A DNA stretch of 64,000 bases from Bradyrhizobium sp. LTSP849 (lineage in GTDB: Bacteria; Pseudomonadota; Alphaproteobacteria; Rhizobiales; Xanthobacteraceae), in the NCBI RefSeq assembly GCF_000938255.1, contig NZ_JYMR01000052.1, positions 434,001 to 498,000 on the forward strand. The letters run 5' to 3'. Under the pieces are notes generated by a model. The model saw only the letters and a program-made list of their open reading frames with translations. It did no database searches and was not told where the DNA came from. A program made the translations under genes and the position numbers. Numbering within the stretch: the stretch's first letter is position 1; each line of letters opens with the position of its first letter. Below are positions 9,271 through 17,980 of the stretch, piece after piece.

Positions 9271-9891
9271 TCAGACCTGACTAGGCGAAGCCTGGCCGAA
9301 GATGCGGCGGAGCAGGTCGGTCACGTTTCGCGCACCAGCCTTCTTCAAGATGCTGGCGCGATAGCCCTCGACCGTGCGTGCGCTGAGATGCATGCGCCGG
9401 GCGATCTCCTTGTTGGTCAGGCCGGCAGCGAGGTGTTCGAGCACGTCGCCTTCCCGCAAGGTCAGCGGTTCACAACCGGGCAGCCAGCGCTGCCGGCTCG
9501 AATCCGGCTGTGCGGACTCGTCGATCGCGGCATCGATCCGGTCAACGATGTCGCGGGTGCGGAACGGCTTCTCGATGAAGTCGGCCGCGCCGCTCTTGAT
9601 GGCGTCGACCGCCATGGCGATGCTGCCGTTGGACGAGGTCACCAGGACCGGCGCCATGCAGTTCTCCTCGCGCAGCCGCTTGAGCACGTCGAGAGCGGAG
9701 CGATCCGGTGGCATCTCCAGCAGCACGCAGGCCGGCATCCGCGCCTTTGCTTCCGACAACAGCGATGCGCCGTCGGCAAAGCAGATCACGTCATAGGCGC
9801 TGTGTTGAAGCGCCGCTGAAAGTTGTTCGCGGGAGGCGGCGTCAGTTTCAATGACGAATACCTCACCCTTGGAAAGCATGTTTCCCGGCAT
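9271..9891 (-). CDS. FixJ/NarL-type response regulator with altered receiver
   Basis: A 206-residue regulator with an N-terminal receiver (residues 9-125) and a C-terminal LuxR helix-turn-helix (LTLREGDVLEHLAAGLTNKE, then RRMHLSARTVEGYRASILKK). The receiver keeps the switch residues Thr/Ser (VLVTSS) and Lys (IEKPF). However, the phospho-acceptor position reads Glu59 (VLLEMPP) in place of Asp, and the acidic pair reads Glu-Thr (VIETD) in place of Asp-Asp. It may therefore act without phosphorylation. No histidine kinase is adjacent. It is divergent from the AraC gene. Confidence 0.85.
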   Translation of the reverse strand: MPGNMLSKGEVFVIETDAASREQLSAALQHSAYDVICFADGASLLSEAKARMPACVLLEMPPDRSALDVLKRLREENCMAPVLVTSSNGSIAMAVDAIKSGAADFIEKPFRTRDIVDRIDAAIDESAQPDSSRQRWLPGCEPLTLREGDVLEHLAAGLTNKEIARRMHLSARTVEGYRASILKKAGARNVTDLLRRIFGQASPSQV

Positions 9892-10092
9892 AATTCCGAT
9901 CCAATAATGTCTTGGTCAAATGGTCCGAGACGGCCGAGGGCCCCATCGCGCCCCGCCGTCGTGAGCACGGCATTCGCGCCAGTGCTTCGGTTTCACTTAT
10001 GTATGTTCCACCCTGTTCCCGGATTTGACGGATCGGGACAGAAGTTTTACATTTCGGGACATCTGCGGGAATGGCTGGCAGGAACGGTTCGC

Positions 10093-11130
10093 ATGACCGA
10101 CCTCATTCGCAGCGCGGGCTTGAGCTGTTACCCGGAGGTCGCCCGGTCGGTCGGGCTCGACCCCAGACAGATGATGCGCAAGGTCAGGCTGCCGCTGGCC
10201 ATCCTCGACAAGCCCGATACGCCCATTGCGGTCACAGCCTTACGTCGCCTGCTCGAATTGTCGGCAAAGGCGTCCGGCGCTGAAGACTTCGGCTTGCGGC
10301 TCGCCGAACGCGGCGGGCTGACCAATTTCGGTGCGGTCGGCCTGATCGTCCGTGAACAAGCGACCGTCGGCGAGGCGATCGAGGCGTTCTCCCGCTTCAT
10401 CCATATCCATCATGACGGCATGCGGCTCGACGTCGCCCGCAACAAGCAGACCGTGACCATCACGCTGCATCTGCGCGGCCGGCAGCCGACTGCGCCGCGC
10501 CAGTCGATCGACATGGCTTTGGGCAGCGTCCACCGCATCATCCAATCGCTGTTCGGCAGTGATTGGCGGCCGCAGGAGGTGCGCCTGCACTACGCACCGC
10601 CGCACGACCGCAAGCGCTACCGCGACTTCTACGGCTGCCGCGTGACCTTCAATGCGGAAGACGATGCGATCCTGTTGTCGGCGCATGACATGGAGCGCCG
10701 GATCCCGAGCGCGCATCCGCTGATCGCGAGCTATCTGCGCAAGCGGATCGAGGCGATCGAAACACGACCGGCAAGCTGGGAGGAAAAGGTCGACGAGGTC
10801 GTGCGCACCCTGCTCGCCAGCGGCGACTGCTCGGTCGAGCGCGTGGCAGAGCATCTCGCCTGTACACGCCGCACCATCCACCGCCACCTTGCCGAAGCCG
10901 GCACCAGCTTCTCGGCGATCCTCGACGCGCAGCGCGCCGATCTGGTGATCCAACTGATCGACGACCCCGACCGGCCGTTGGCCGATATCGCCGTGCAGCT
11001 CGGCTTCTCCGCGCAAAGCGCCATGGCCCGCTGGTTCCGCGGTCGCTTCGGCTGCACCATCACGGCATGGCGCAAGGGCGTGCGGCCGCTGGCCAAGGCT
11101 GCCGGCGTGCGTTCTGCGACGGCGGCCTGA
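10093..11130 (+). CDS. AraC-family regulator with arabinose-binding-like N-terminus
   Basis: A 345-residue transcription factor. The N-terminal about 190 residues match the PF12625-like ligand region found in OruR/ArgR-type regulators (CYPEVARSVGLDPRQMMRKV; ERGGLTNFGAVGLIVREQ). The C-terminal AraC double helix-turn-helix covers about residues 240-330 (SVERVAEHLACTRRTIHRHL; LADIAVQLGFSAQSAMARWF). ATG 10093 is chosen because conservation begins there; an in-frame ATG near 10000 would add about 30 residues of no family similarity. Its ligand and targets are unknown. Confidence 0.87.
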   Translation: MTDLIRSAGLSCYPEVARSVGLDPRQMMRKVRLPLAILDKPDTPIAVTALRRLLELSAKASGAEDFGLRLAERGGLTNFGAVGLIVREQATVGEAIEAFSRFIHIHHDGMRLDVARNKQTVTITLHLRGRQPTAPRQSIDMALGSVHRIIQSLFGSDWRPQEVRLHYAPPHDRKRYRDFYGCRVTFNAEDDAILLSAHDMERRIPSAHPLIASYLRKRIEAIETRPASWEEKVDEVVRTLLASGDCSVERVAEHLACTRRTIHRHLAEAGTSFSAILDAQRADLVIQLIDDPDRPLADIAVQLGFSAQSAMARWFRGRFGCTITAWRKGVRPLAKAAGVRSATAA

Positions 11131-11159
11131 GCGGATGGGGGCAGCAGGACCCGGACGAG

Positions 11160-11179
11160 AGCGGCGCGGCAACGCCGCT
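11160..11179. terminator. Hairpin between convergent genes
   Basis: AGCGGCG / CGCCGCT form a 7-bp perfect stem with a 6-base loop, located where the AraC and GNAT genes converge. There is no clear U-run on either side, so termination activity is uncertain. Confidence 0.4.
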
Positions 11180-11814
11180 CAAATCGCCCGCGCGAACATG
11201 CGAAAGCCGGGTGCTCCGATGAGCGCCTCGAAATCCGGGTCCCGCTTCTCCGCTGCAAAGACAAAACCGGCCTTGGCGTAGGCGCGCTCGGCTGGCTCAT
11301 TGCCAATCAGGAATGATATCGTTGCCCGGGCAAATCCGGCCGCTCGCCCGGTATCCAGCGCGTGCGCAATCAACGCCTGCACCAGGCCGCGGCCGCGATA
11401 AGCGGGATCGGTCGCGACATGCTCGATCATCCAGTCGCCCTCGCCGCCCTGAACCCAGCACGCGCGCATATAGGCGCCACGTTGACGGATCGCTTCCAGT
11501 TCAGGCGCAGCAAGCCGGATTGCGGCTGCAACTTCCTCGATCGCGCGCCAAGCTGCCGGTCCCGTACCCGCTGCCGGCACAGCGCAGAGCGCGGCGCCCG
11601 GCCTGCCATCGACCTCCGCGACCAGGAATTGCGAGACATGCCACATCGACACCGCGCGTGCGACCGCGACGCACGCGATAAAATCGAGGCACTGTGCTTC
11701 TGGCCAGCCGAGCGCAACGTCGAACCAGCCGCGCGACCGATAGCCGCGCTGCGACGACAGGATGGTTCTTGCAATGAAAGCGGCGTCGTCGGGACGCGCT
11801 GACCGTATCGTCAT
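11179..11814 (-). CDS. GNAT-family N-acetyltransferase
   Basis: A 211-residue acetyltransferase. The acetyl-CoA binding motif A is seen as EHVATDPAYRGRGLVQALI (R/Q-x-x-G-x-G/A form), preceded by the beta4 strand and followed by the motif B region (GFARATISFLIGNEPAERAY, AKAGF). The N-terminal part (TIRSARPDDAAFIARTIL) is the usual first beta strand and helix. The substrate cannot be predicted. It converges on the AraC gene and is followed 21 bp upstream in coordinate order by scoB on the same strand, so it could be read in the scoAB transcript. Confidence 0.82.
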   Translation of the reverse strand: MTIRSARPDDAAFIARTILSSQRGYRSRGWFDVALGWPEAQCLDFIACVAVARAVSMWHVSQFLVAEVDGRPGAALCAVPAAGTGPAAWRAIEEVAAAIRLAAPELEAIRQRGAYMRACWVQGGEGDWMIEHVATDPAYRGRGLVQALIAHALDTGRAAGFARATISFLIGNEPAERAYAKAGFVFAAEKRDPDFEALIGAPGFRMFARAI

Positions 11815-11835
11815 GCGCGCCCCACTGCGAAGGTC

Positions 11836-12486
11836 TTACGTGTTCTTCAGCGCGACGCGGAATTCGGCTTCAGTCTTGGACTTGACCTCGTCGAGCGAGA
11901 CGCCGTCGGCGAGCTCGATCAGTGCCATACCGCCGTCACCGTGCTTGTCGATGGTGAAGACAGCGAGATCGGTGACGACCATGTCGACCACGCGCTCGCC
12001 GGTCAGCGGCAAATTGCACTGCTTGAGCAGCTTGGCGCCGTCCTTGGCGGAATGCTCCATCACCACGACGACGCGCTTGACGCCGGCGACGAGATCCATC
12101 GCGCCGCCCATGCCCTTGACCATCTTGCCGGGGATCATCCAGTTGGCGAGATCGCCGTTCTGGGCCACCTGCATGGCGCCGAGGATCGAGAGATCCATGT
12201 GGCCGCCGCGGATCATGCCGAAGGAATCGGCCGAGGAGAAATACGAGGTCGTCGGCAATTCGCTCACGGTCTGCTTGCCGGCATTGATGAGATCGGCGTC
12301 CTCTTCGCCCTCATAGGGGAACGGGCCCATGCCGAGCATACCATTCTCGCTCTGGAGGCTGACGTCGACGCCATCAGGGATGTAGTTCGAGACCAGCGTC
12401 GGGATGCCGATGCCGAGATTGACGTAGTAGCCGTCACGCAATTCCTTCGCTGCGCGCGCGGCCATCTGTTCACGGGTCCAGGCCAT
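11836..12486 (-). CDS. scoB: 3-oxoacid CoA-transferase subunit B
   Basis: A 216-residue beta subunit of succinyl-CoA:3-ketoacid CoA transferase, which activates acetoacetate with succinyl-CoA. The catalytic glutamate lies in the conserved SENGMLG motif; other family landmarks are VNLGIGIPTLVSNYIPDGVD, GGHMDLSILGAMQV and GKMVKGMGGAMDLVAG. ATG 12486 is the start because the residues before it (in the repeat-bearing gap) are not family-like; the sequence just upstream (TCAGGAGAATAAG) is a good ribosome-binding site. It lies 74 bp after scoA, and that gap contains a palindromic repeat. Confidence 0.94.
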   Translation of the reverse strand: MAWTREQMAARAAKELRDGYYVNLGIGIPTLVSNYIPDGVDVSLQSENGMLGMGPFPYEGEEDADLINAGKQTVSELPTTSYFSSADSFGMIRGGHMDLSILGAMQVAQNGDLANWMIPGKMVKGMGGAMDLVAGVKRVVVVMEHSAKDGAKLLKQCNLPLTGERVVDMVVTDLAVFTIDKHGDGGMALIELADGVSLDEVKSKTEAEFRVALKNT

Positions 12487-12514
12487 CTTATTCTCCTGAA
12501 GTCTTATGTTTGCA

Positions 12515-12557
12515 CATGATCTTGTCGGAAAACCGGTGCCCACTTTTCCGGATCATG
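12515..12557. repeat. Palindromic repeat inside the scoAB gap
   Basis: The outer arms are CATGATC (12515-12521) and GATCATG (12551-12557). The inner arms are CGGAAAA (12526-12532) and TTTTCCG (12544-12550). The centre contains AACCGGTGCCCACTT (12531-12545), a core shared with the elements at 28385 and 63925. The form is like the short mobile palindromes common in Bradyrhizobium/Rhodopseudomonas genomes. As RNA it would fold into a stem-loop between the two subunit genes. Confidence 0.75.
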
Positions 12558-12560
12558 CGC

Positions 12561-13268
12561 CTAAGCTGCCGTGCGCGGGCGGGTGTTGCGGAATTCGATG
12601 CGCTTTTTGGCCGTGCCAACCTCGACGATGCGCTTCACGAAAATGCCGGGCGTGTGGATGTGGTCGGGGTTGAGTTCACCGGCGGGAACCAGATGCTCGA
12701 CCTCGGCCACCGTGACCTTGGCGGCGGTCGCCATCATCGGGTTAAAGTTGCGCGCGGTCTTGCGGTAAATCAAATTGCCGGCGGTGTCGCCCTTCCAGGC
12801 GTGGACGATGGCGAGGTCGGCGAACAGGCCACGCTCCATCAGGTACTTCTCGCCGTCGAACTCCTTCACTTCCTTGCCTTCGGCGATCAATGTGCCGACG
12901 CCGGTCTTGGTGTAGAAGGCGGGGATGCCAGCGCCGCCGGCGCGGATGCGCTCGGCCAGCGTGCCCTGCGGATTGAATTCGAGTTCCAGCTCGCCGGCGA
13001 GGAATTGCTGCGCGAACAGCTTGTTCTCGCCAACATAAGACGAGATCATCTTCTTGATCTGGCGGGTTTCCAAGAGGCGGCTGAGCCCGATGCCGTCGAC
13101 GCCCGCATTGTTGGAAACCACCGTCAGGCCCTTGACGCCGGAGTCGCGGATTGCATCCGACAGCACCTCGGCGATGCCGCAGAGGCCGAAGCCGCCCGAC
13201 ATGATCATCATGTTGTCCTTGAGAACGCCCTCAAGCGCCGACTTGGCGTCGGGATAGACCTTGTTCAT
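12561..13268 (-). CDS. scoA: 3-oxoacid CoA-transferase subunit A
   Basis: A 235-residue alpha subunit of the same CoA transferase. Family features are the glycine-rich CoA-binding segment MIMSGGFGLCGIAEVLSDAI, SNNAGVDGIGLSRLLETRQI, YVGENKLFAQQFLAGELELE and GTLAERIRAGGAGIPAFYTK. The full length is normal. It is transcribed before scoB; together they form the heterodimer that links ketone-body and PHB-derived acetoacetate use to the TCA cycle. The gene starts at ATG 13268, about 285 bp from the divergent asmA. Confidence 0.94.
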   Translation of the reverse strand: MNKVYPDAKSALEGVLKDNMMIMSGGFGLCGIAEVLSDAIRDSGVKGLTVVSNNAGVDGIGLSRLLETRQIKKMISSYVGENKLFAQQFLAGELELEFNPQGTLAERIRAGGAGIPAFYTKTGVGTLIAEGKEVKEFDGEKYLMERGLFADLAIVHAWKGDTAGNLIYRKTARNFNPMMATAAKVTVAEVEHLVPAGELNPDHIHTPGIFVKRIVEVGTAKKRIEFRNTRPRTAA

Positions 13269-13553
13269 GCAAAAAACCCTCGACTGAGCCGTCAGCTTGC
13301 AGGCGTCGCGCCTTATTGGCGGCGATTATTAGGCGAAATCGTCCGAAGCCGTCAATGATACGGGGTTCTCCGCTCCGCGGCCCGGTGGTAGAAGCTGCCC
13401 ACGCCGTGGGCAGAACCGTCCGCGGCCTTGAAAGCGACAAGAAAACCCATCAAGTTGCGGGGGTTGGGCGAGGGGCGCGCAGGTTTTCCCGCCCCGCCCT
13501 CCTGGCTCCAACGACCAACCCGATCAGGACATGCCATTGACCATGCCCAAGGA
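13269..13553. other. Intergenic region scoA / asmA
   Basis: This gap of 285 bp lies between two divergent genes, so both promoters must be here. I see no RNA gene, repeat or convincing operator. Confidence 0.5.
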
Positions 13554-15434
13554 ATGAAGCGCCTCGGGACGCCGATCGCGGCGCTGCTCGGCGTCGTGCT
13601 GATCACCCTGATCGCGACCTCCTGGCTCATCAACCGCGACGCGCTGCGCAAGGCGGTGGAAACCCAGATCCGTGAGGTCACCGGGCTCGAGCTCAGTGTC
13701 GCCGGTGCGATCGACATCTCGGTGCTGCCGGCGAGCTATATCTCTTTTCACGACGTCGGCCTGAAGGGCGGCGGCACCAGTGATCCCGCGCTCCATGTCG
13801 ACGTGCTCACGGCCAATCTCCGGCTGCTGCCGCTGCTGCTGCAACGGTTCGAGATCGCCGACCTGACGCTGTTGCGGCCGCACATTCATGTCAGCCTGAA
13901 GCCGGACGGCGAGAGCAACTGGACGCCCTTCATCCAGACCATCGCCCGCACCATGAAGCCCGGCGCCGACAGCCAGGTGTCGTTCTCCGAGATCAGGATC
14001 CAGGACGGCGTGCTCAATTACGAGGACGCCGCCACGCACGCGACCGAGCAGTTCGACGACATCGACCTCTCGCTGGCCTGGCCCTCGATCTCGCGCTCCT
14101 TTGCCGCGACCGGACAGTTCGACTGGCGCGGCGAGCGCGTCGACGGCTCGATCAGCTTTGCCGATTTCGTCGCCGCCCTCTCCGGCGACCGGTCCGGACT
14201 AAAGGCGCGGATCGCCAGCGCGCCGCTCAAGCTCGCTTTCGACGGCAGCGTCGCCAACCGCACCAGCCCGATGATGGAAGGCACGCTCACCATCGACAGC
14301 CCCTCCTTGCGCAACGCGCTGCGCTGGACCGGCCAGCCGCAGCCCGGCAGCGGCGGCTTCGGCCGCTTCGCACTGAAGGCGCGCGCCAACGTCGTGGGCG
14401 CCTCGATCGCGCTCACCAATGTCAATGTCGAGCTCGACGGCAACACCGCCGAGGGCGTGATGACCTATGCCAATAACGGCCGGCAGACGCTGCAAGCGAC
14501 ACTCGCCGCCGACGCGCTCGACTTCACGCCCTACATCTCGACCTTCCGTCTGCTCGCAAGCGGCGCGCGCGACTGGAACAGGCAGCTGTTCGATCTCAAC
14601 GGGCTGTCGACCACCGACCTCGACATGCGCCTGTCGGCGGCGCGGCTGACGGTCGGGCCGACAAAGCTCGGCCGCACCGCAATCGGCGCCAATTTGCGCA
14701 ACGGCACGCTGGCGCTCTCGGTCGGCGAAGCCCAGGTCTATGGCGGCATCGCCAAGGGCTCGTTCGGCATCGCGCGTTCCGACACTGTCGCCGACATCAA
14801 GGCACAATTCCAGTTCATCGATGTCGACCTCCAGGCCTGTGCCTCCGAACTGTTCGGCCTCAACAAGCTGTCCGGCCGCGGCAACATCAACGTGTCCCTC
14901 CTCGCCTCCGGCTCAAGCCCGTTCGGCCTGGTGCAATCGCTCGACGGCACCGCCACCGTGACCGGGCATGACGGCGCGATCGCGGGCTTCAATGCCGAAC
15001 AGCTGCTGAAGCGGCTGGAGCGCCGACCGCTGTCCGGCGGCGGCAATTTCCGCAACGGCTCGACGCCTTACGACAACCTCACCATCGCGGTGAAATTCTC
15101 CGACGGGGTCGCCACCGCCGAGGACATCCGCATCGAAGGACCCGCGGCGAAGATCACGCTGACCGGCACCGCGTCGGTGCCGACGCGTGAATACGACATG
15201 AAGGGTGTGGCGAGCCTCAACACCACGTCCGGCTTTCAATTGCCGTTCATGGTGCAGGGTCCCTGGGACGATCCCCTGATCTTCCCCGACCCCGAAAGCC
15301 TGATCCGCCAGTCGCCTGCAGCGTCCCCCTTCCTCGACCTCCTGAAGCAGCGCATCACCGGCACCGGCAAGCGCCCCGCGCCGCCAGAATCGCCGACGGC
15401 GGAGAACGCCAAAGAGAACGCGAAGTCCAATTGA
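13554..15434 (+). CDS. AsmA-family envelope protein
   Basis: A 626-residue AsmA-like protein. One N-terminal membrane anchor (LGTPIAALLGVVLITLIATS, residues 3-22) is followed by a long periplasmic repeat-beta-groove region. The family N-terminal pattern is seen in VTGLELSVAGAIDISVLPAS, and the C-terminal AsmA domain in LSGRGNINVSLLASGSSPFG with SLDGTATVTGHDGAIAGFNA next to it. AsmA proteins are thought to bridge the periplasm and help move lipids to the outer membrane. ATG 13554 is used because it begins the anchor; sequence upstream is in frame but not family-like. Confidence 0.88.
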   Translation: MKRLGTPIAALLGVVLITLIATSWLINRDALRKAVETQIREVTGLELSVAGAIDISVLPASYISFHDVGLKGGGTSDPALHVDVLTANLRLLPLLLQRFEIADLTLLRPHIHVSLKPDGESNWTPFIQTIARTMKPGADSQVSFSEIRIQDGVLNYEDAATHATEQFDDIDLSLAWPSISRSFAATGQFDWRGERVDGSISFADFVAALSGDRSGLKARIASAPLKLAFDGSVANRTSPMMEGTLTIDSPSLRNALRWTGQPQPGSGGFGRFALKARANVVGASIALTNVNVELDGNTAEGVMTYANNGRQTLQATLAADALDFTPYISTFRLLASGARDWNRQLFDLNGLSTTDLDMRLSAARLTVGPTKLGRTAIGANLRNGTLALSVGEAQVYGGIAKGSFGIARSDTVADIKAQFQFIDVDLQACASELFGLNKLSGRGNINVSLLASGSSPFGLVQSLDGTATVTGHDGAIAGFNAEQLLKRLERRPLSGGGNFRNGSTPYDNLTIAVKFSDGVATAEDIRIEGPAAKITLTGTASVPTREYDMKGVASLNTTSGFQLPFMVQGPWDDPLIFPDPESLIRQSPAASPFLDLLKQRITGTGKRPAPPESPTAENAKENAKSN

Positions 15435-15547
15435 GGACAACCCCGATCGCGCGAATTGATCAGGGCGAATTGATGCGGCGATCGCATCGATACCCGCGTT
15501 AAGCATCCACCAGAGCCCGATACCCCACGACCTAGGTCTGACAACAT

Positions 15548-15568
15548 GCCGCTAGATCGGATAGCGGC
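15548..15568. promoter_or_regulatory. Perfect inverted repeat before sugar ABC operon
   Basis: GCCGCTA (15548-15554) and TAGCGGC (15562-15568) are exact inverted copies around a 7-base centre, 57 bp upstream of the binding-protein start. This could be a dimeric repressor site or a 5' leader hairpin. No regulator gene is adjacent. Confidence 0.4.
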
Positions 15569-15625
15569 CATGCGCTAGTGTTTTGTCCGACCGGTTAAAA
15601 CACCGGCGGCTTGAGGGAGAAAAAC

Positions 15626-17011
15626 GTGAAATCCAAGGTTATTGGCGCAGTATCATTGGCGGTCGCTGCGGCCGGGCTGTTTGCAGCCGCTGCACCCGCA
15701 TTTGCGCAGCAAAAGACGATTACGGTCTGGTGGGGCAAGGGCTTCTATCGCTCTGAAGACGACGCACTGCTCGACACGATCAAGAAGTTCGAAGCCAAGA
15801 CCGGCATCAAGGTCGAATTGTCGCAGTACGCGATCCAGGACATGATTCCGAAGACGGTCGCCGCGCTCGATGCCGGCACCGTGCCCGATGTCGCCTACTC
15901 CGACACTTACGACGTCCAGGCGCAGGGCAAATGGGCCTATGAAGGCAAGCTCGAGGATCTCAATGATGTCATGGAGCCGATCAAGGATCGGTTCGCGCAA
16001 AACACGCTCGATGCATCGATCCTTTACAACGACGTCACCAAGAAGAAGGCTTACTACGGCTTCCCGCTGAAGCAGCAGAGCATGCATGTCGAGATCTGGA
16101 GCGACATGCTGGAAAAGGCCGGCTTCAAGATAAGCGACATCCCGACCGACTGGGAAGGCTACTGGACGTTCTGGTGCGACAAGGTGCAGCCGGGGATCCG
16201 CAAAGCCACCGGCCAGCGCATCTACGGCGTGGGCCAGCCGATGGGCGTGGAATCCACCGACGCCTTCCAGTCGTTCTACACCTTCATGGACGCCTATCAC
16301 GTCAAGCTGGTCGACGACGACGGCAAGCTGCTGGTCGACGATCCCAAGGTGCGCGACGGCCTGATTCATGCGCTGAAGGACTACACCGATACCTATATCA
16401 AGGGCTGCACGCCGCCCTCCTCCACGACATGGAAGGATCCGGACAACAACGTCGCCTTCCACAACAAGACGATCGTGATGACCCACAATTTCACGATCTC
16501 GATCGCGGCGAAATGGTACGAGGACTCCCAGAACCAGGCGCTCACGCCCGAGCAGCGCGAAGCCGGCAAGAAGGCCTATGGAGAGGACATCGTCACCGCG
16601 TCCTTCCCGAAGGCACCGGATGGTTCGACCATCCGCTACCGCTCCGACGTCAAGACCGGGCTGGTCTTCACCGCGGCCAAGAACAAGGCCGAGGCCAAGC
16701 AGTTCATCAGCTTCCTGCTCCAGGAAGACAATGTCCGTCCCTATATCGAGGGCGCGCTCGGCCGCTGGTTCCCGGTAACCAAGGCGAGCCAGGAGAGCCC
16801 GTTCTGGCAGGCCGACAGGCACCGCAAAGCGGTCTACGCCCAGTTCACCGGCGGCACTGCGCCGTTCGACTTCACCAAGAACTGGAAGTTCACGATCCTG
16901 AACAACGAGAACGTCTGGGCCAAGGCGATGAACCGGGTTGTCAGCGAGAAGGTCCCGGTCGACAAGGCCGTCGACGAACTGATCGCCCGCATCAAGCAGG
17001 TCGCGGGTTAG
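15626..17011 (+). CDS. Sugar-type ABC substrate-binding protein
   Basis: A 461-residue family-1 extracellular solute-binding protein. The signal peptide is residues 1-27 (cleavage near AFAQQ). The mature part shows the two-lobe pattern with KKFEAKTGIKVELSQYAIQ, PDVAYSDTYDVQAQGKWAYE and KKAYYGFPLKQQSMHVEIWS. The start is GTG 15626, which follows a good ribosome-binding site (GAGGGAG). Two permease genes follow on the same strand, separated by 96 bp that hold two strong stem-loops. The substrate is probably a sugar, polyol or oligosaccharide; it cannot be specified from sequence. Confidence 0.9.
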   Translation: MKSKVIGAVSLAVAAAGLFAAAAPAFAQQKTITVWWGKGFYRSEDDALLDTIKKFEAKTGIKVELSQYAIQDMIPKTVAALDAGTVPDVAYSDTYDVQAQGKWAYEGKLEDLNDVMEPIKDRFAQNTLDASILYNDVTKKKAYYGFPLKQQSMHVEIWSDMLEKAGFKISDIPTDWEGYWTFWCDKVQPGIRKATGQRIYGVGQPMGVESTDAFQSFYTFMDAYHVKLVDDDGKLLVDDPKVRDGLIHALKDYTDTYIKGCTPPSSTTWKDPDNNVAFHNKTIVMTHNFTISIAAKWYEDSQNQALTPEQREAGKKAYGEDIVTASFPKAPDGSTIRYRSDVKTGLVFTAAKNKAEAKQFISFLLQEDNVRPYIEGALGRWFPVTKASQESPFWQADRHRKAVYAQFTGGTAPFDFTKNWKFTILNNENVWAKAMNRVVSEKVPVDKAVDELIARIKQVAG

Positions 17012-17021
17012 ACTCCATCCC

Positions 17022-17051
17022 TCCCTCTCCCCGTTCTTACGGGGAGAGGGA
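17022..17051. repeat. Intercistronic stem-loop 1
   Basis: TCCCTCTCCCCGT and ACGGGGAGAGGGA form a perfect 13-bp stem with a TCTT loop, 11 bp after the binding-protein stop. There is no U-run. It is likely to protect the 3' end of the upstream message or to attenuate read-through into the permeases. Confidence 0.75.
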
Positions 17052-17061
17052 GAATACCAAC

Positions 17062-17084
17062 ACCGGCCGCCTCGTGCGGCCGGT
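17062..17084. repeat. Intercistronic stem-loop 2
   Basis: ACCGGCCGC and GCGGCCGGT form a perfect 9-bp stem with a CTCGT loop, 24 bp before the first permease start. With stem-loop 1 it fits the known pattern in which binding-protein mRNA is kept more abundant than permease mRNA. Confidence 0.7.
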
Positions 17085-17107
17085 AGCCCATTTAAAGAGT
17101 CCGAAGA

Positions 17108-17980
17108 ATGGCGATCACGCTCTCTGACGATCACGCGATCCCCTCGCAGCCCTTGTCGCCGCGGCTGACCACGCCGCAGGTCTGGGGCATCGTGCTGATC
17201 GCGCCCTATCTGCTCGTCTTCCTCGCCTTCGTCGTCTATCCCGTCTGCTACGGGCTGTGGCTGGCGCGGGCCCCGTCGAACTATGTCGCACTCTACAACG
17301 ATCCGATTTTCGCGCGCGCAGCGGTCAACACGCTGATCTTCCTGGTCATCGGCATCAACATCAAGATGCTGATCGCGCTGTTTTTGTCCGGCTTCTTCGC
17401 GCAGCAGCGCACCTGGATCAAATGGCTCTCGGTGATCTTCATCCTGCCCTGGGCGGTGCCGTCGATCCCGACCATCCTGTCGGTGCGCTTCATGCTCAAT
17501 CCCGAATGGGGCATGGTCAACCACCTCATCTTCAACTTGACCGGCGACGACGGCCCGAACTGGCTGAATGACCCGACGGTCGCGCTGACCATGGCTATCG
17601 GCGTGCACATCTGGAAATCGCTGCCGTTCTGGACGCTGATCCTGATGACCGGCCGGCTCGCGATCGCGCAGGATTTGTTCGAGGCCGCCGAGGTCGACGG
17701 CGCCAGCTGGTGGCAGAAATTCCGCTACATCACCTGGCCGTCGCTGCAGACGCTCTACATCACCTGCTCGCTGCTCTCGATGATCTGGACGCTCGGGGAC
17801 TTCAACAGCGTCTATCTGCTCACCGGCGGCGGTCCGGCCGACCTCACTCACGTGCTGTCGACCCTCGGCATCCGCTATCTCCGGCTCGACCAGCTCTCGC
17901 TCGCGATGGCCTCCATCGTCTGCGCGATACCGTTCGTCCTCCCGCTGATGTACTTCATGATGAAACGGCTGTCGCGATGA
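17108..17980 (+). CDS. Sugar ABC transporter permease (MalF-like)
   Basis: A 290-residue inner-membrane permease of the MalF/UgpA type with about six membrane segments (first near residues 24-44: VWGIVLIAPYLLVFLAFVVY). The ATPase-contacting EAA loop is EAAEVDGASWWQKFRYITWP. The length is normal. It follows two intercistronic hairpins and its stop overlaps the next permease by 4 bp (ATGA). No ATPase gene is adjacent in either direction. Confidence 0.9.
   Translation: MAITLSDDHAIPSQPLSPRLTTPQVWGIVLIAPYLLVFLAFVVYPVCYGLWLARAPSNYVALYNDPIFARAAVNTLIFLVIGINIKMLIALFLSGFFAQQRTWIKWLSVIFILPWAVPSIPTILSVRFMLNPEWGMVNHLIFNLTGDDGPNWLNDPTVALTMAIGVHIWKSLPFWTLILMTGRLAIAQDLFEAAEVDGASWWQKFRYITWPSLQTLYITCSLLSMIWTLGDFNSVYLLTGGGPADLTHVLSTLGIRYLRLDQLSLAMASIVCAIPFVLPLMYFMMKRLSR

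Noticed and set aside
15653..17851. A 732-codon open frame on the minus strand across the sugar importer genes
   Set aside because: It is antisense to well-supported genes, and its translation is rich in Arg, Asp and Gly with no family features. High GC makes long antisense frames common here.
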